Of a stretch of 64,000 nucleotides of DNA, positions 17,799 through 26,687 are shown piece after piece; positions within the stretch are counted from its first letter, which is position 1; each line of letters starts with the position of its first letter. Both the position numbers and the translations under genes were made by a program. This DNA comes from Sphingomonas sabuli (GTDB lineage Bacteria > Pseudomonadota > Alphaproteobacteria > Sphingomonadales > Sphingomonadaceae), in assembly GCF_014352855.1 (NCBI RefSeq), contig NZ_CP060697.1, positions 310,001 to 374,000 of the forward strand, written 5' to 3'. The notes below the pieces were generated by a model. The model was not told the origin of the DNA. It saw only the letters and a list, made by a program, of their open reading frames with translations, and ran no database searches.

Positions 17799-18281
17799 AT
17801 TTCGCAGCGCATCGCCCTTGCCGCCGTTGCCGGAGCGCATGGCGTCAAGGGCGAGCTGCGCCTCAAATTGTTCACCGACAGCATCGACAACCTCAAGCGC
17901 CACACGCGCCTGATCGTCGGCGGGGTCGAACACGCGCTTGAAAGCGTGCGCCCCGGCCCCACCGGCGCGGTGGCGCGCCTGGCCGGCATCGCCGACCGCT
18001 CGGCCGCGGAGGCCCTGCGCGGATCGCTGGTCGAAATCGACCGCGCCAGCCTGCCGCCGCTGGAAGAGGGCGAATATTATCACGCCGACCTGGTCGGGCT
18101 GGAATGCGTCGATCGCGACGGACGTCCGGTCGGCAAAGTTGCCGGCGTGGAAAATTACGGCGCGGGCGACCTGCTTGAAATCGAGACCGCGGATGGCAAG
18201 CGGTCGCTGATCCCGTTCAAGGCCGGCATCGCCGACCTCATCGACACGCGCATCGAGCTCGACCCCGAATTCCTCGCCTGA
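17799..18281 (+). CDS. rimM: RimM 16S rRNA processing factor, apparent ATT start
   Basis: 160-aa RimM, which binds S19 and assists 30S head maturation. The family N-terminal motif AAVAGAHGVKGELRLKLF is complete only if translation begins before 17811. No ATG, GTG or TTG exists in this frame between the preceding in-frame stop and a TTG at 17868, which would delete the motif. The ATT at 17799 gives (M)SQRIALAAVAG, the expected N-terminus, and lies 8 bp after the purine-rich AGGCGGAG. It starts five bases after the rpsP stop. The C-terminal PRC-barrel (about 90-160, EGEYYHADLVGL) is intact. It ends directly against a convergent gene. Confidence 0.93.
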   Translation: MSQRIALAAVAGAHGVKGELRLKLFTDSIDNLKRHTRLIVGGVEHALESVRPGPTGAVARLAGIADRSAAEALRGSLVEIDRASLPPLEEGEYYHADLVGLECVDRDGRPVGKVAGVENYGAGDLLEIETADGKRSLIPFKAGIADLIDTRIELDPEFLA

Positions 18282-18893
18282 TCAGCCGCCCGAGAAGAAC
18301 GCCAACAGCGCCCGGAAGGTGTCGGCCATCGGCTGGTCTAGCACATAGATGATGCAGAGCATGACGAGGGTCCCGATCATCGCCGCGATGATGGCGGCCC
18401 GGCGGCTCGTGACGATCGGCACTGCGAGAAGCGCGATCATGGCCAGATTGCCGAACCAATAGGCCCCGTTGCTGAAGATGGGGCGTCCCAACGACACCGC
18501 CCTGGGAACTTCGACCCCGAACACGAGCACCGTTAACGCTGCCAGCTGGCTTCCGAAAATGAGATGCTTTCGGGCGAGGAAATAGGCGTCGAGATCGTTC
18601 CAGCCATCCTGTTCGCGGGGAACGGTAAGGATCGCCGCGAGATAATAGAGCACTCCGGCGATGGCCGGCAGCCCCATCGAGCTGAATGACATGCCGATAT
18701 TGCGATAGCTGTAGGCTTCGGCGAACGCGCCGAGCAGGGTGGTGAAGAGGACCGCGCTGGCCAGCGGAACGAGGACGCCCCACTGCGGCTTCTCGCGTCC
18801 GCGCAGCAATTCTCCGATGCCCGACATCAGACCGGCCATCGCCAGCCCGATGAGCAGGCTGTACATCATCATGAAGATTTCGATTTTGGTCAT
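18282..18893 (-). CDS. Hypothetical polytopic membrane protein
   Basis: 203 aa with about six predicted membrane helices (near res. 8-25, 42-60, 72-92, 112-130, 145-163, 170-190). No known family is recognised. The start ATG is followed by a short cytosolic segment TKIEIFMMM. It abuts rimM tail to tail with no spacer and is 58 bp downstream of the reductase gene on the same strand, so the two could share a transcript. Function unknown. Confidence 0.75.
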   Translation of the reverse strand: MTKIEIFMMMYSLLIGLAMAGLMSGIGELLRGREKPQWGVLVPLASAVLFTTLLGAFAEAYSYRNIGMSFSSMGLPAIAGVLYYLAAILTVPREQDGWNDLDAYFLARKHLIFGSQLAALTVLVFGVEVPRAVSLGRPIFSNGAYWFGNLAMIALLAVPIVTSRRAAIIAAMIGTLVMLCIIYVLDQPMADTFRALLAFFSGG

Positions 18894-18951
18894 GACACCG
18901 GCCCCCCGACCGGCTCCCTGATACGGGCGGGTGCCAATCCGCGCCAGCGCC

Positions 18952-19911
18952 TTAGCTGCCGTCGGCGGCTTCCGTCATTTCCGCATCGGGTTCGCGCAGC
19001 ATCGGCGACTGTTTGGCCAGATCGTTGCGGATGGTGGTCGCGGCGACGCCGCCTTCGCCCATCGCATGACTGATCTGGTCCAGTCCGATGACCACGTCGC
19101 CGGCGGCATACATGCCCTCGACGCTGGTCCGCTGATGCGAATCGACCGTCACGCAGCCTTGCTCGTTGAGCGTGGCGCCGAGCATCTCGGCCAGCGCCGT
19201 ATGCGTGTCGGAGCCCAGCGCGGGGTACACAGTGTCGAAGCTTTGCGTGCCTTCGGCGGTCTCGACGATGATGCACTTTTCGGAAATGGCCACGGCCTGC
19301 GCGGGACCGTCGATGAACGGGATCGATGCGGCTTCCAGCCGGGCCCGGTCTTCGGCGTTGAGGTCCATCGCCTTGTCCGGCGCGATCAGGGTGACGTCGG
19401 CGGTGAAGCTGCGGATGAAGATCGCCTCCGCCACGCCATGGCTGTCGCTGCCGATCACGCCGACGCGCTTGTCCGTCACTTCATAGCCGTCGCAGATGGG
19501 GCAATAGCGGATCAGGCCCTGCGCCAGCGCCTCGTCGTGCAGGTCTTCGTCCATCGGCGGGCGGCGGTTGGTCACGCCCGTTGCCAGCAGGACCATCCGC
19601 GCCTGTTGCGTGCCCGACCCCCAGGTTGCGGTGAACAGGCCGCTGTCGTCGTCGCGCTCAAGCTTCGTCACGCGGTCGTTGATGATCTTCGCGCCATATT
19701 TCTGCGCCTGCGTGCGCATCCGGTCGAGCAGTTCCTCGCCGGTGATGCCGTCCGGAAAACCGGCGTGGTTGTGCGTGCACGGAATCCACTTGGCGCGGCT
19801 CTTGCCGGCATCGACGACCAGGATGTTGAGGTGGAAGCGGGCCAGGTAGATGGCGGCGGTCAGGCCGGCCGGTCCGCCGCCGATGATCAGGCAATCGCGT
19901 GGTTTGTCCAT
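18952..19911 (-). CDS. Thioredoxin-reductase-like FAD oxidoreductase
   Basis: 319-aa flavoprotein of the class II pyridine nucleotide-disulfide reductase family. The FAD Rossmann motif is [12 protein letters not shown] (res. 9-20). CPICDGYE (about 136-143) aligns with the CxxC redox site of thioredoxin reductases, and a second FAD contact [11 protein letters not shown] lies near the end. The middle NAD(P)-binding motif is unusual: [10 protein letters not shown] rather than GGGxSA. That departure makes it an atypical member, with electron donor and partner unknown. It sits between rimM and trmD on the opposite strand. Confidence 0.85.
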   Translation of the reverse strand: MDKPRDCLIIGGGPAGLTAAIYLARFHLNILVVDAGKSRAKWIPCTHNHAGFPDGITGEELLDRMRTQAQKYGAKIINDRVTKLERDDDSGLFTATWGSGTQQARMVLLATGVTNRRPPMDEDLHDEALAQGLIRYCPICDGYEVTDKRVGVIGSDSHGVAEAIFIRSFTADVTLIAPDKAMDLNAEDRARLEAASIPFIDGPAQAVAISEKCIIVETAEGTQSFDTVYPALGSDTHTALAEMLGATLNEQGCVTVDSHQRTSVEGMYAAGDVVIGLDQISHAMGEGGVAATTIRNDLAKQSPMLREPDAEMTEAADGS

Positions 19912-19961
19912 GCGCGGCCCAATGGATTGCCGCCTCGCCAGTTCCCGACTAGCCCAAATGA

Positions 19962-20279
19962 ATGAGTTTGACCTTCATCCTGTTCGCATTTTCCATCGCC
20001 GTGATCGCCGGCGCGATCGGCGTCACCATCTTCCACCGCATGTTTCCGCACTGGGGTGCGCGCAAGCAGGGGCTGGCCGCGGCCTCGATCCTGCCCGTCA
20101 TGGCCGCGCTGGCGACGCTGGCGGCGGTGATCCAGCTGCTGTCGACCGACAAGGTCGGCGGCGACATGAAGGACCTTGCCCTGGTCACCATCGTGCAGGG
20201 CGGGCTGATTTCCATCGCACTCGGCTTCGTCGGCGGCCTGCTCGGCGCGCTGCTGCGGCAGCGGGGACTGCGCCGGTGA
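19962..20279 (+). CDS. Small three-helix membrane protein upstream of trmD
   Basis: 105 aa with three predicted membrane helices (about res. 2-24, 40-60, 76-97) and a basic C-terminus LLRQRGLRR. No family is recognised with confidence. Its stop overlaps the trmD start (GTGA at 20276-20279), so the two are translationally coupled. It faces the divergent reductase gene across about 50 bp, which must hold both promoters. Confidence 0.72.
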   Translation: MSLTFILFAFSIAVIAGAIGVTIFHRMFPHWGARKQGLAAASILPVMAALATLAAVIQLLSTDKVGGDMKDLALVTIVQGGLISIALGFVGGLLGALLRQRGLRR

Positions 20280-21007
20280 CCTTTCGCGCGTCCGTCCTCA
20301 CTCTCTATCCCGAGATGTTTCCGGGGCCGCTGGGCGTCAGCCTGGCGGGGCGCGCGCTGCAGGAGGGCACCTGGTCGCTGGAAACCGTGCAGATCCGCGA
20401 CTTCGCCACCGACAAGCACCGCAGCGTCGACGACACGCCTGCGGGCGGCGGGGCAGGGATGGTGCTTCGGCCCGATGTGCTTGCCGCGGCCGTCGACAGC
20501 GCCGCCGACGGCCGTCCGCTGCTGGCCCTGACGCCGCGCGGCGCGCCGCTGACGCAGGCCCGCGTGCGCCAGCTCGCGGGCGGGGAGGGGGCGATCCTGC
20601 TGTGCGGCCGCTTCGAGGGGTTCGACGAGCGAATCTTCGAGGCGCGGGCGATTGAGCCGGTGTCGATCGGCGATTACGTGCTCTCGGGCGGCGAACTTGG
20701 CGCGATGGTCCTGCTCGACGCTTGCGTCAGGCTGCTTCCCGGGGTAATGGGCGCCGCCTCCAGCGGAGAGGAAGAGAGCTTCGACGAGGGGCTGCTCGAA
20801 TATCCGCACTATACCCGACCTCAGATATGGGAAGGGCGCACGATCCCCGAAGTGCTGCGATCGGGGGATCATGCGAAGATCGCGGCGTGGCGTCATGAAC
20901 GCGCGCTCGAAGATACACGGCTACGGCGGCCGGACCTGATCGAGCGCCACGGGGGCGCATCGCAGGCACCGCCCTCTGGCGCGCAGCGACGAGATACGAA
21001 GGCCTGA
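20276..21007 (+). CDS. trmD: TrmD tRNA (guanine-N1)-methyltransferase
   Basis: 243-aa SPOUT enzyme that makes m1G37 in tRNA and prevents frameshifting. Family motifs are [10 protein letters not shown] (res. 8-17), [29 protein letters not shown] and the knot segment [20 protein letters not shown] follows. The start is GTG at 20276, overlapping the upstream stop; a longer frame upstream is in the membrane-protein gene and was rejected. rplS follows 5 bp later. Confidence 0.96.
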   Translation: MTFRASVLTLYPEMFPGPLGVSLAGRALQEGTWSLETVQIRDFATDKHRSVDDTPAGGGAGMVLRPDVLAAAVDSAADGRPLLALTPRGAPLTQARVRQLAGGEGAILLCGRFEGFDERIFEARAIEPVSIGDYVLSGGELGAMVLLDACVRLLPGVMGAASSGEEESFDEGLLEYPHYTRPQIWEGRTIPEVLRSGDHAKIAAWRHERALEDTRLRRPDLIERHGGASQAPPSGAQRRDTKA

Positions 21008-21012
21008 AGACC

Positions 21013-21432
21013 ATGAACCTGATCGAGACCCTCGAGCGCGAAGCAATCGACGCGCTCACCGCAGACAAAGAGATTCCCGAATTCCGTCCCGGCGACACGC
21101 TGAAGGTTGGCGTGAAGGTGGTCGAAGGCGACCGCAGCCGCGTGCAGAACTTCGAAGGCGTCTGCATCGCCCGCTCCAACAAGGGCGTCGGGTCCAGCTT
21201 CACCGTCCGCAAGATCAGCTTCGGCGAAGGCGTGGAGCGTGTTTTCCCGCTCTATTCGCCGTCGATCGATTCGATCACGGTCGTGCGTCGCGGCGTCGTT
21301 CGCCGCGCCAAGCTCTACTACCTGCGCGGCCGCACCGGTAAGTCGGCGCGTATCGCCGAGCGTCGCGATCCCAAGCGCGAGGAAGCCAAGGCCGAAAAGA
21401 AGGCCAAGGCGACCGAGAAGAGCGACAGCTAA
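21013..21432 (+). CDS. rplS: Ribosomal protein L19
   Basis: 139-aa L19 of the 50S subunit, at the intersubunit face. Core motifs are [40 protein letters not shown] and [16 protein letters not shown] Lys/Ala/Glu-rich tail of about 20 residues extends it beyond the common 115-125 aa. It is coupled to trmD in the usual order. The convergent M28 gene ends 6 bp beyond the stop, with no clear terminator between. Confidence 0.97.
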   Translation: MNLIETLEREAIDALTADKEIPEFRPGDTLKVGVKVVEGDRSRVQNFEGVCIARSNKGVGSSFTVRKISFGEGVERVFPLYSPSIDSITVVRRGVVRRAKLYYLRGRTGKSARIAERRDPKREEAKAEKKAKATEKSDS

Positions 21433-21438
21433 ATCCCG

Positions 21439-23649
21439 CTAGAGCGCGATCCGCTCCAGCGTCACAGTCGAATCCGGGACATATTGCGGCCGTGCATTGC
21501 GCGGCCGCTGCCCGACCAGTGCGCTCGCTCCGGCCGGCAGCCCGCCCCACACGCCGGAAAGCGTCACCGACAGCTTTCGTGGCGACGCGGCGGTCAGCTG
21601 CAGCGTGGCGCCGTCGCAACTGCGCCCGAAACAGGTCACCTGGAAATCGCCCTCGGCCTCGCCGCTGAACCTGCGCACGAACGCTCCGTTGCCTGCTGAC
21701 ACCAGCTGTGCGTCGCCGGGTGCGGTCAGGGTCACGCTGTCGGCGCCGTTCGACGCGATGCGAAAGACGACCGTCCGCCACCCGTCCTCGACCAAGGATT
21801 CAACCACGGTCACTTCCGGCGGGCGCAGTCCCGCGACCGCCGCGGCGTCCGCCAGCCACCGTTCGCGTTCGCCATAGGGCAATTTGCCCCACCGCCACGC
21901 CATGCCGCCATATCCTTCGGGCAATGGCGACTGGTCGTTGCCGACCGCCCAATAGGCCTTGCCCGCGTTCACGTCCGTCGCGTGCTGGATGAAGAAACGC
22001 TGTTGCCGGTCGGCGGAATAGGCCGGGGCAGCGGCCACCGCCGCCCAGCCGCCGGCCATCAACACCCCGGCAACGCCCGCCGCCAGCCACCGGCCATGCG
22101 TATCGATCAGCGCCTTGGCCTCGATCAACCACGGCAGGACGACCAGCATCGCCAGCGGCGCGAAGGCGAAGAACGGCCCGGTGACCAGCAGCTCGCCCAG
22201 CAGCGCGACGACTTCGCCCAGCGTCAGCCACAGCAACAATGCCGCGATGATCGCGCCGGCCCGCTCGCCCCACGCGAACCAGCGCCCGGCCAGCACACCC
22301 GCCAGCATCGCCAGCGGCGGCATCAGGAAGAAGATCGCTCCGCCGGGCGCGATCAGCAGCACCAGCGCGCCAAGCAGCAGGAAACCAAGCCAGTAGCCCG
22401 TCCGCAATTGCGGCACCGTCACTCGCCGCGCCAGCAACGCCATTGCCGCCACCGCCGCGAACAGCCCGCAAGCGTAAGCGGCGATGAAGGTCCACAGCGG
22501 ATAGGCGCGCCAGAAAGCGCCGGCCCGCGCCATGGCCACCAGCTCATGCCCGCCCCACGCCAGGCCCGCCGATCCGACCAGCGCCAGCAGCACGATGCCC
22601 AGCGCGCGCCACATCCCGCCGCGGCGAAAGGCGATGACCGCAAAGGCGGCGAGCAGCAGGTCGAACAGCGCGAAGCCAAGCCATGCCGGCACGGTCACCA
22701 GCACCCGCCCGGCGATGTCGGTGAACAGCGCGGTGCCGCCGCCGGCCGGGGCGCCGCCGGCTAGTTGGCGGGCCACGGCCAGCGTCTGGTCGCCCATATG
22801 CTGCATGCTGCGCGGGTCGAGCGCGGCCAGATTGTCGCCGGCGCTGTGATAACGGGTCTCGTTGCCGATCATCGCGAAGTTGAGCGTCGTCCAGCCGCGC
22901 TCCTCGAAACTGGTGACGTCGGTGTAATTGGGCAGCTGGCGATAGAAATCGGTGGTCAGCGAATTGGCGAACGGCCGGTCGACCGCGGCGGCGAAGGCGC
23001 GGACCGGCGGGCCGTTGGGCAGGCTGGTCTCGAACATCGTCACCGGCCCCGTGGTGCCGCGCGCTTCCAGGTTTATCAGGCTGTCGACGGTGCGGCTCAA
23101 CGGGTCGGCCAGGAACGCACGGGCGCCGATCAGGCCCAGTTCCTCGCCTTCGTTGAACAGGAACAGGATCGGCCGCTCCAGCCGTTCGCTTTTCATCAGC
23201 GCGGCGACCTCCATCAAGGTCGCCACCCCGACCCCGTCGTCGCCCGCGGCCGGCCCGACCAACGTGCTGTCGTAATGGGCGTTGAGCAGCAGCGCCCGCC
23301 CGCTTGCCGGGCCCAGCGCGGCGATCACGTTGCGCACCCGGGCACAGGTCACGCCGCGCTGCTTGTGGATCGTATTGCAGGCGAACTGGTCGCGAACGAC
23401 CGGGTCGAGGCCGATGGCGCGCAACTGCGCGACCAGCCGATCGCGAACCGCGTCATTGCCGTCGCTGTCCGTCGGGTGGGGCCGCTCGTCGCCCAGCACG
23501 GCCGCCAGCCGCGCCTTGGCCCGCGCCGCGTCGAACTGGCCGGTTGTATTGTCCGTGCGCACCGCCGGCGGCTGGATCAGCAACCGGGTCGCGGCCAGGC
23601 CGGCAAGCATGACCGCGAGCAGCGCCAGCAGAATCAGCAATCGACGCAT
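21439..23649 (-). CDS. M28 metallopeptidase with multipass membrane domain
   Basis: 736-aa membrane-bound aminopeptidase of family M28. An N-terminal anchor (res. 3-22) is followed by the zinc peptidase domain (about 40-310): NAHYDST (His125, Asp127), AGDDGVG (Asp137/138), NEGEELGL (Glu169/170), NLEARG and the last ligand in RYHSAGDN. From about res. 335 to 575 there are about eight hydrophobic helices, then a soluble C-terminal domain. This layout recalls the ER-type Fxna/M28 proteins and suggests a periplasmic active site. Start 23649 is chosen because the anchor follows at once; an in-frame ATG at 23685 is possible. Confidence 0.88.
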   Translation of the reverse strand: MRRLLILLALLAVMLAGLAATRLLIQPPAVRTDNTTGQFDAARAKARLAAVLGDERPHPTDSDGNDAVRDRLVAQLRAIGLDPVVRDQFACNTIHKQRGVTCARVRNVIAALGPASGRALLLNAHYDSTLVGPAAGDDGVGVATLMEVAALMKSERLERPILFLFNEGEELGLIGARAFLADPLSRTVDSLINLEARGTTGPVTMFETSLPNGPPVRAFAAAVDRPFANSLTTDFYRQLPNYTDVTSFEERGWTTLNFAMIGNETRYHSAGDNLAALDPRSMQHMGDQTLAVARQLAGGAPAGGGTALFTDIAGRVLVTVPAWLGFALFDLLLAAFAVIAFRRGGMWRALGIVLLALVGSAGLAWGGHELVAMARAGAFWRAYPLWTFIAAYACGLFAAVAAMALLARRVTVPQLRTGYWLGFLLLGALVLLIAPGGAIFFLMPPLAMLAGVLAGRWFAWGERAGAIIAALLLWLTLGEVVALLGELLVTGPFFAFAPLAMLVVLPWLIEAKALIDTHGRWLAAGVAGVLMAGGWAAVAAAPAYSADRQQRFFIQHATDVNAGKAYWAVGNDQSPLPEGYGGMAWRWGKLPYGERERWLADAAAVAGLRPPEVTVVESLVEDGWRTVVFRIASNGADSVTLTAPGDAQLVSAGNGAFVRRFSGEAEGDFQVTCFGRSCDGATLQLTAASPRKLSVTLSGVWGGLPAGASALVGQRPRNARPQYVPDSTVTLERIAL

Positions 23650-23737
23650 GAAGCCCCCGCTTGTCCCTCGCCGCCGAAGCGCCATATCGCTTTCACCGCG
23701 CGGGTGCGATAGGCGCCCGGGCCAGGGAGATAATCGC

Positions 23738-24766
23738 ATGGGCTATCGCGTCGCCGTCGTAGGCGCCACCGGCAATGTCGGCCGGGAAATCCTCAACATC
23801 CTTGCGGAGCGGCAATTCCCGCTCGCGGAGGTCGCGGCGATCGCGTCCGCGCGCTCAACCGGCGATGTCATCGATTTCGGCGACAGCGGCGAGGAGCTGC
23901 GGGTCAAGAATATCGAGCATTTCGATTTCGAGGGCTGGGACATCGCCTTGTTCGCGGCGGGCTCGAAGGTCAGCGAAACCTACGCGCCGAAGGCCGCTGC
24001 CGCGGGCTGCACCGTAATCGACAATTCGTCGCTCTACCGGATGGACCCGGACGTGCCCCTGATCGTGCCCGAAGTGAACGCCGAGGCGATTGCCGGCTAT
24101 CGCGCGAAAAACATCATTGCCAACCCGAATTGCTCGACCGCGCAGCTGGTCGTCGCGCTGAAGCCGCTGCACGACGTCGCCCGCATCAAGCGCGTGGTCG
24201 TCGCCACCTACCAGTCCGTTTCGGGCGCCGGGAAGGCGGGGATGGACGAACTGTTCAACCAGTCGCGCAACATCTTCGTCGGCGATTCGAACGAGCCGGG
24301 CTTCTTTACCAAGCAGATTGCCTTCAACGTCATTCCCCACATCGACACCTTCCTCGACGACGGGTCGACCAAGGAGGAATGGAAGATGGTGGTCGAAACC
24401 AAGAAGATTCTCGATCCCCGGATCAAGCTGACCGCGACGTGCGTCCGAGTGCCCGTGTTCGTCGGCCATTCCGAAGCCGTGAACATCGAGTTCGAGGAGG
24501 AATTGTCGGCCGAGGAAGCGCAGAAAATCCTGCGCGAGGCGCCGGGCGTGATGCTGGTCGATAAGCGTGAGGACGGCGGTTACGTCACCCCGGTCGAGGT
24601 GGTCGGCGAATATGCCACCTACGTCAGCCGGGTGCGCGACGACCCGACCGTCGACAACGGACTCAGCATGTGGGTGGTCAGCGACAATCTGCGCAAGGGC
24701 GCGGCGCTCAACGCCGTCCAGATCGCCGAGCTGCTAGGCCGCAAGCACCTGCAAAAGGCCGCCTGA
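23738..24766 (+). CDS. asd: Aspartate-semialdehyde dehydrogenase
   Basis: 342-aa NADPH enzyme that makes aspartate semialdehyde for lysine, threonine, methionine and diaminopimelate. The nucleotide-binding GATGNVGREI (res. 9-18) and catalytic Cys132 in NPNCSTAQ are intact, as is the SVSGAGKAG loop. The ATG at 23738 follows CAGGGAGA. A longer open frame on the same strand upstream is antisense to the M28 gene and was rejected. It is functionally linked to dapF, 9 kb away. Confidence 0.97.
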   Translation: MGYRVAVVGATGNVGREILNILAERQFPLAEVAAIASARSTGDVIDFGDSGEELRVKNIEHFDFEGWDIALFAAGSKVSETYAPKAAAAGCTVIDNSSLYRMDPDVPLIVPEVNAEAIAGYRAKNIIANPNCSTAQLVVALKPLHDVARIKRVVVATYQSVSGAGKAGMDELFNQSRNIFVGDSNEPGFFTKQIAFNVIPHIDTFLDDGSTKEEWKMVVETKKILDPRIKLTATCVRVPVFVGHSEAVNIEFEEELSAEEAQKILREAPGVMLVDKREDGGYVTPVEVVGEYATYVSRVRDDPTVDNGLSMWVVSDNLRKGAALNAVQIAELLGRKHLQKAA

Positions 24767-24780
24767 CGGCCGCACCGCGG

Positions 24781-24957
24781 TCACAGGCCGCGGATCAGCA
24801 CCGCAAGCGCAAGCAACGCCCAGGCGATGGTCATGGCCAGCAATTCGTTGGCGCTGACCCACGGGATGTTCACCGACGCGAACGCCGACAGCAGGGTCGC
24901 CGCGGCAAGGATTGCGGACACCAGGAACGTGATCGTCTTGGGAGGGGTCAGAAGCAT
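24781..24957 (-). CDS. Small two-helix membrane protein (58 aa)
   Basis: 58-aa protein with two hydrophobic helices: about res. 10-28 (FLVSAILAAATLLSAFASV) and 38-56 (ELLAMTIAWALLALAVLI). A strong ribosome-binding site AGGAAAGGA lies 7 bp before the ATG, which argues that it is real despite its size. It ends 14 bp from the convergent asd stop and starts 35 bp after the hydroxylase gene on the same strand, so it may be the last gene of that unit. Function unknown. Confidence 0.65.
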   Translation of the reverse strand: MLLTPPKTITFLVSAILAAATLLSAFASVNIPWVSANELLAMTIAWALLALAVLIRGL

Positions 24958-24992
24958 CGGCTGGTCCTTTCCTGTTGGCGTTGCTTATCCGG

Positions 24993-25655
24993 TCAGGGCT
25001 TTTCGCCCCAATGGCGCAGCAGGTTCGCCTGGACGAGTTGCAGGCGGCTGAAATTCTCCGGCTTCATCGTCAGCCCTTCCAACGCCGCGACCTCGTTCAG
25101 GTCGAACAGCAGGTTGCGGCGGAACGGGTCGGCAATGCGGCTCTGGATAAAGGTGATGGCGACCAACCGTTCGCCGGACGACACCGGTTCGACTTCGTGG
25201 AGCGTGTCGGACGGATAGACGATCGCCTGGCCTGGCTTCAGCTTGAACCGCAACACGCCGTCGCCAAGCCGCACCTGCAAGGCGCCGCCCGCATAACTGT
25301 CCGGATCGTTGAGGAAGATCGTGCAGCTGAGGTCGCTGCGAATGGTCCGGCCGGGCAGGGCCAGGAAGGCGGCGTCGGCATGCGCGCCATAATGATTGCC
25401 GGGCTTGTACCGGGTCAGCAGCGGCGGGGCGATCACTGCGGGGAAAGCGAATTCGCGAAATTCCTCGCTGCGGTTGAGCGCCTGCATCAGCAGCTGCGAA
25501 CTGGTGGTGTACGCCTGCTGCTCGTGCAGCTGCTCGTTGTCCTTGGCGGTGTTGTGCGGATTGGTGATCCGCCCGTGGACGAACGGCGCCTGCGCCGCGA
25601 TGCGGCGGCATTCGTCGACCTCTTGGCGCGTCAGGATGTCCAGCACTCGGTACAT
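24993..25655 (-). CDS. Fe(II)/2-oxoglutarate PKHD-type hydroxylase
   Basis: 220-aa dioxygenase of the PKHD (YbiX/PiuC) family. The iron ligands are the HxD pair in YGAHADAAF and the distal His in SDTLHEVEP; the Arg of GERLVAIT should bind 2-oxoglutarate. Family members are often tied to TonB receptors and iron supply, but none adjoins this gene. It begins one base after the stop of the sulfotransferase-like gene (25656), so they form one unit. The substrate is unknown. Confidence 0.9.
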   Translation of the reverse strand: MYRVLDILTRQEVDECRRIAAQAPFVHGRITNPHNTAKDNEQLHEQQAYTTSSQLLMQALNRSEEFREFAFPAVIAPPLLTRYKPGNHYGAHADAAFLALPGRTIRSDLSCTIFLNDPDSYAGGALQVRLGDGVLRFKLKPGQAIVYPSDTLHEVEPVSSGERLVAITFIQSRIADPFRRNLLFDLNEVAALEGLTMKPENFSRLQLVQANLLRHWGEKP

Positions 25656-26639
25656 TCAACCACTCCGGTCGAGGGCGCGGGCGAGCAGGGGCGAGCGCTC
25701 CGCGGCAGATTGTAACATCGCGACCGCGCTGTCGATGCTGGCGCGATTGTGCGCCGTCGCTTCCGCGATCAGCTCGCGCCGAAGGTCCGGGCTGTAGGCA
25801 TATTCGGTCGCCTTGGAATAGCGCCGCATCAGCGGGCCGTTGGCAATCGCCGTGACGCGCTCCGCCGGTGCATTGATGCCCAGCGCCCCGGCCAACCGCG
25901 CCAGCTCGGCAGGCATGTTGGTGAGCATCGCGTCGAAGTCCGCCCACGTGGCGTCGAGCGCGTCCGCGGTGGCCTCCAGGGACGTCATCTCGCAGGCCCA
26001 GGCCGCCGCTGCCATTTCCGCCGGGGTGCTCGGCTGGGGCAATACGGCGCGCCCGGCGACCCGGCCGGCGCGCAGCGGCGCCAGCGCCGCCATTTCCTTG
26101 ACCGAATTCTCGCCCGCCAGGATCGACGCGATATAGTTGCGCGGGCTGGCATACATCAGCAACGTCGGCGCCGCGCCAGCCAGCTCGGGCGCGATTTCGG
26201 AAACGAAACTGGTGGCTTTCACGACCGCCATGCCGCCGTTTGCGAAGGTGCGCGCGAACAGGCCGCGCAGCGCCGGCACGAACGGCTCGCGCCGCTCCGG
26301 CGGCAGCATCGCAACGTCGCGCAGCACCCGTGGTTCGCGAATGCTCAGCACGCCGTCCAGTTCGCCCAGCAGGCGCGCGACCAGCGTCGATCCGACATGG
26401 CCGATATGAAAGATCCAGCGGGCGGTGGCGGGGGTCGCGATGTCGCTCGGCAGGTCGCTCCAGGGTACCACCGCGCTGTCGAACCGCTCGGCGAACATGC
26501 GGTCGTCGAGGAAGCTGGCATCGCGGTACCGTGCCGCGTCCATCCGCACGAGCCGCACCACGGCCTTGTCCGCGTCCAGCGCCTGGACAAGCCAGGTCGC
26601 GTCGCGGGCAATTTCCTCGGCGCTGGGGGTGCTGGACAT
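25656..26639 (-). CDS. Sulfotransferase-like P-loop protein
   Basis: 327 aa. The segment WIFHIGHVGSTLVARLLGEL (about res. 74-93) resembles the PAPS-binding loop of sulfotransferases (a Gly/Ser/Thr loop after a beta strand), followed by LSIREPRVLRDVA. The second PAPS site is less clear, so catalytic activity is uncertain. The start is the ATG at 26639. A much longer open frame upstream is antisense to other genes and was rejected. The hydroxylase gene starts directly at its stop, implying joint action on an unknown substrate. Confidence 0.72.
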   Translation of the reverse strand: MSSTPSAEEIARDATWLVQALDADKAVVRLVRMDAARYRDASFLDDRMFAERFDSAVVPWSDLPSDIATPATARWIFHIGHVGSTLVARLLGELDGVLSIREPRVLRDVAMLPPERREPFVPALRGLFARTFANGGMAVVKATSFVSEIAPELAGAAPTLLMYASPRNYIASILAGENSVKEMAALAPLRAGRVAGRAVLPQPSTPAEMAAAAWACEMTSLEATADALDATWADFDAMLTNMPAELARLAGALGINAPAERVTAIANGPLMRRYSKATEYAYSPDLRRELIAEATAHNRASIDSAVAMLQSAAERSPLLARALDRSG

Positions 26640-26687
26640 GGCGCCCAATAACCGGCCAGATGCGGCACGCAAACTCGGGACAGGCTG

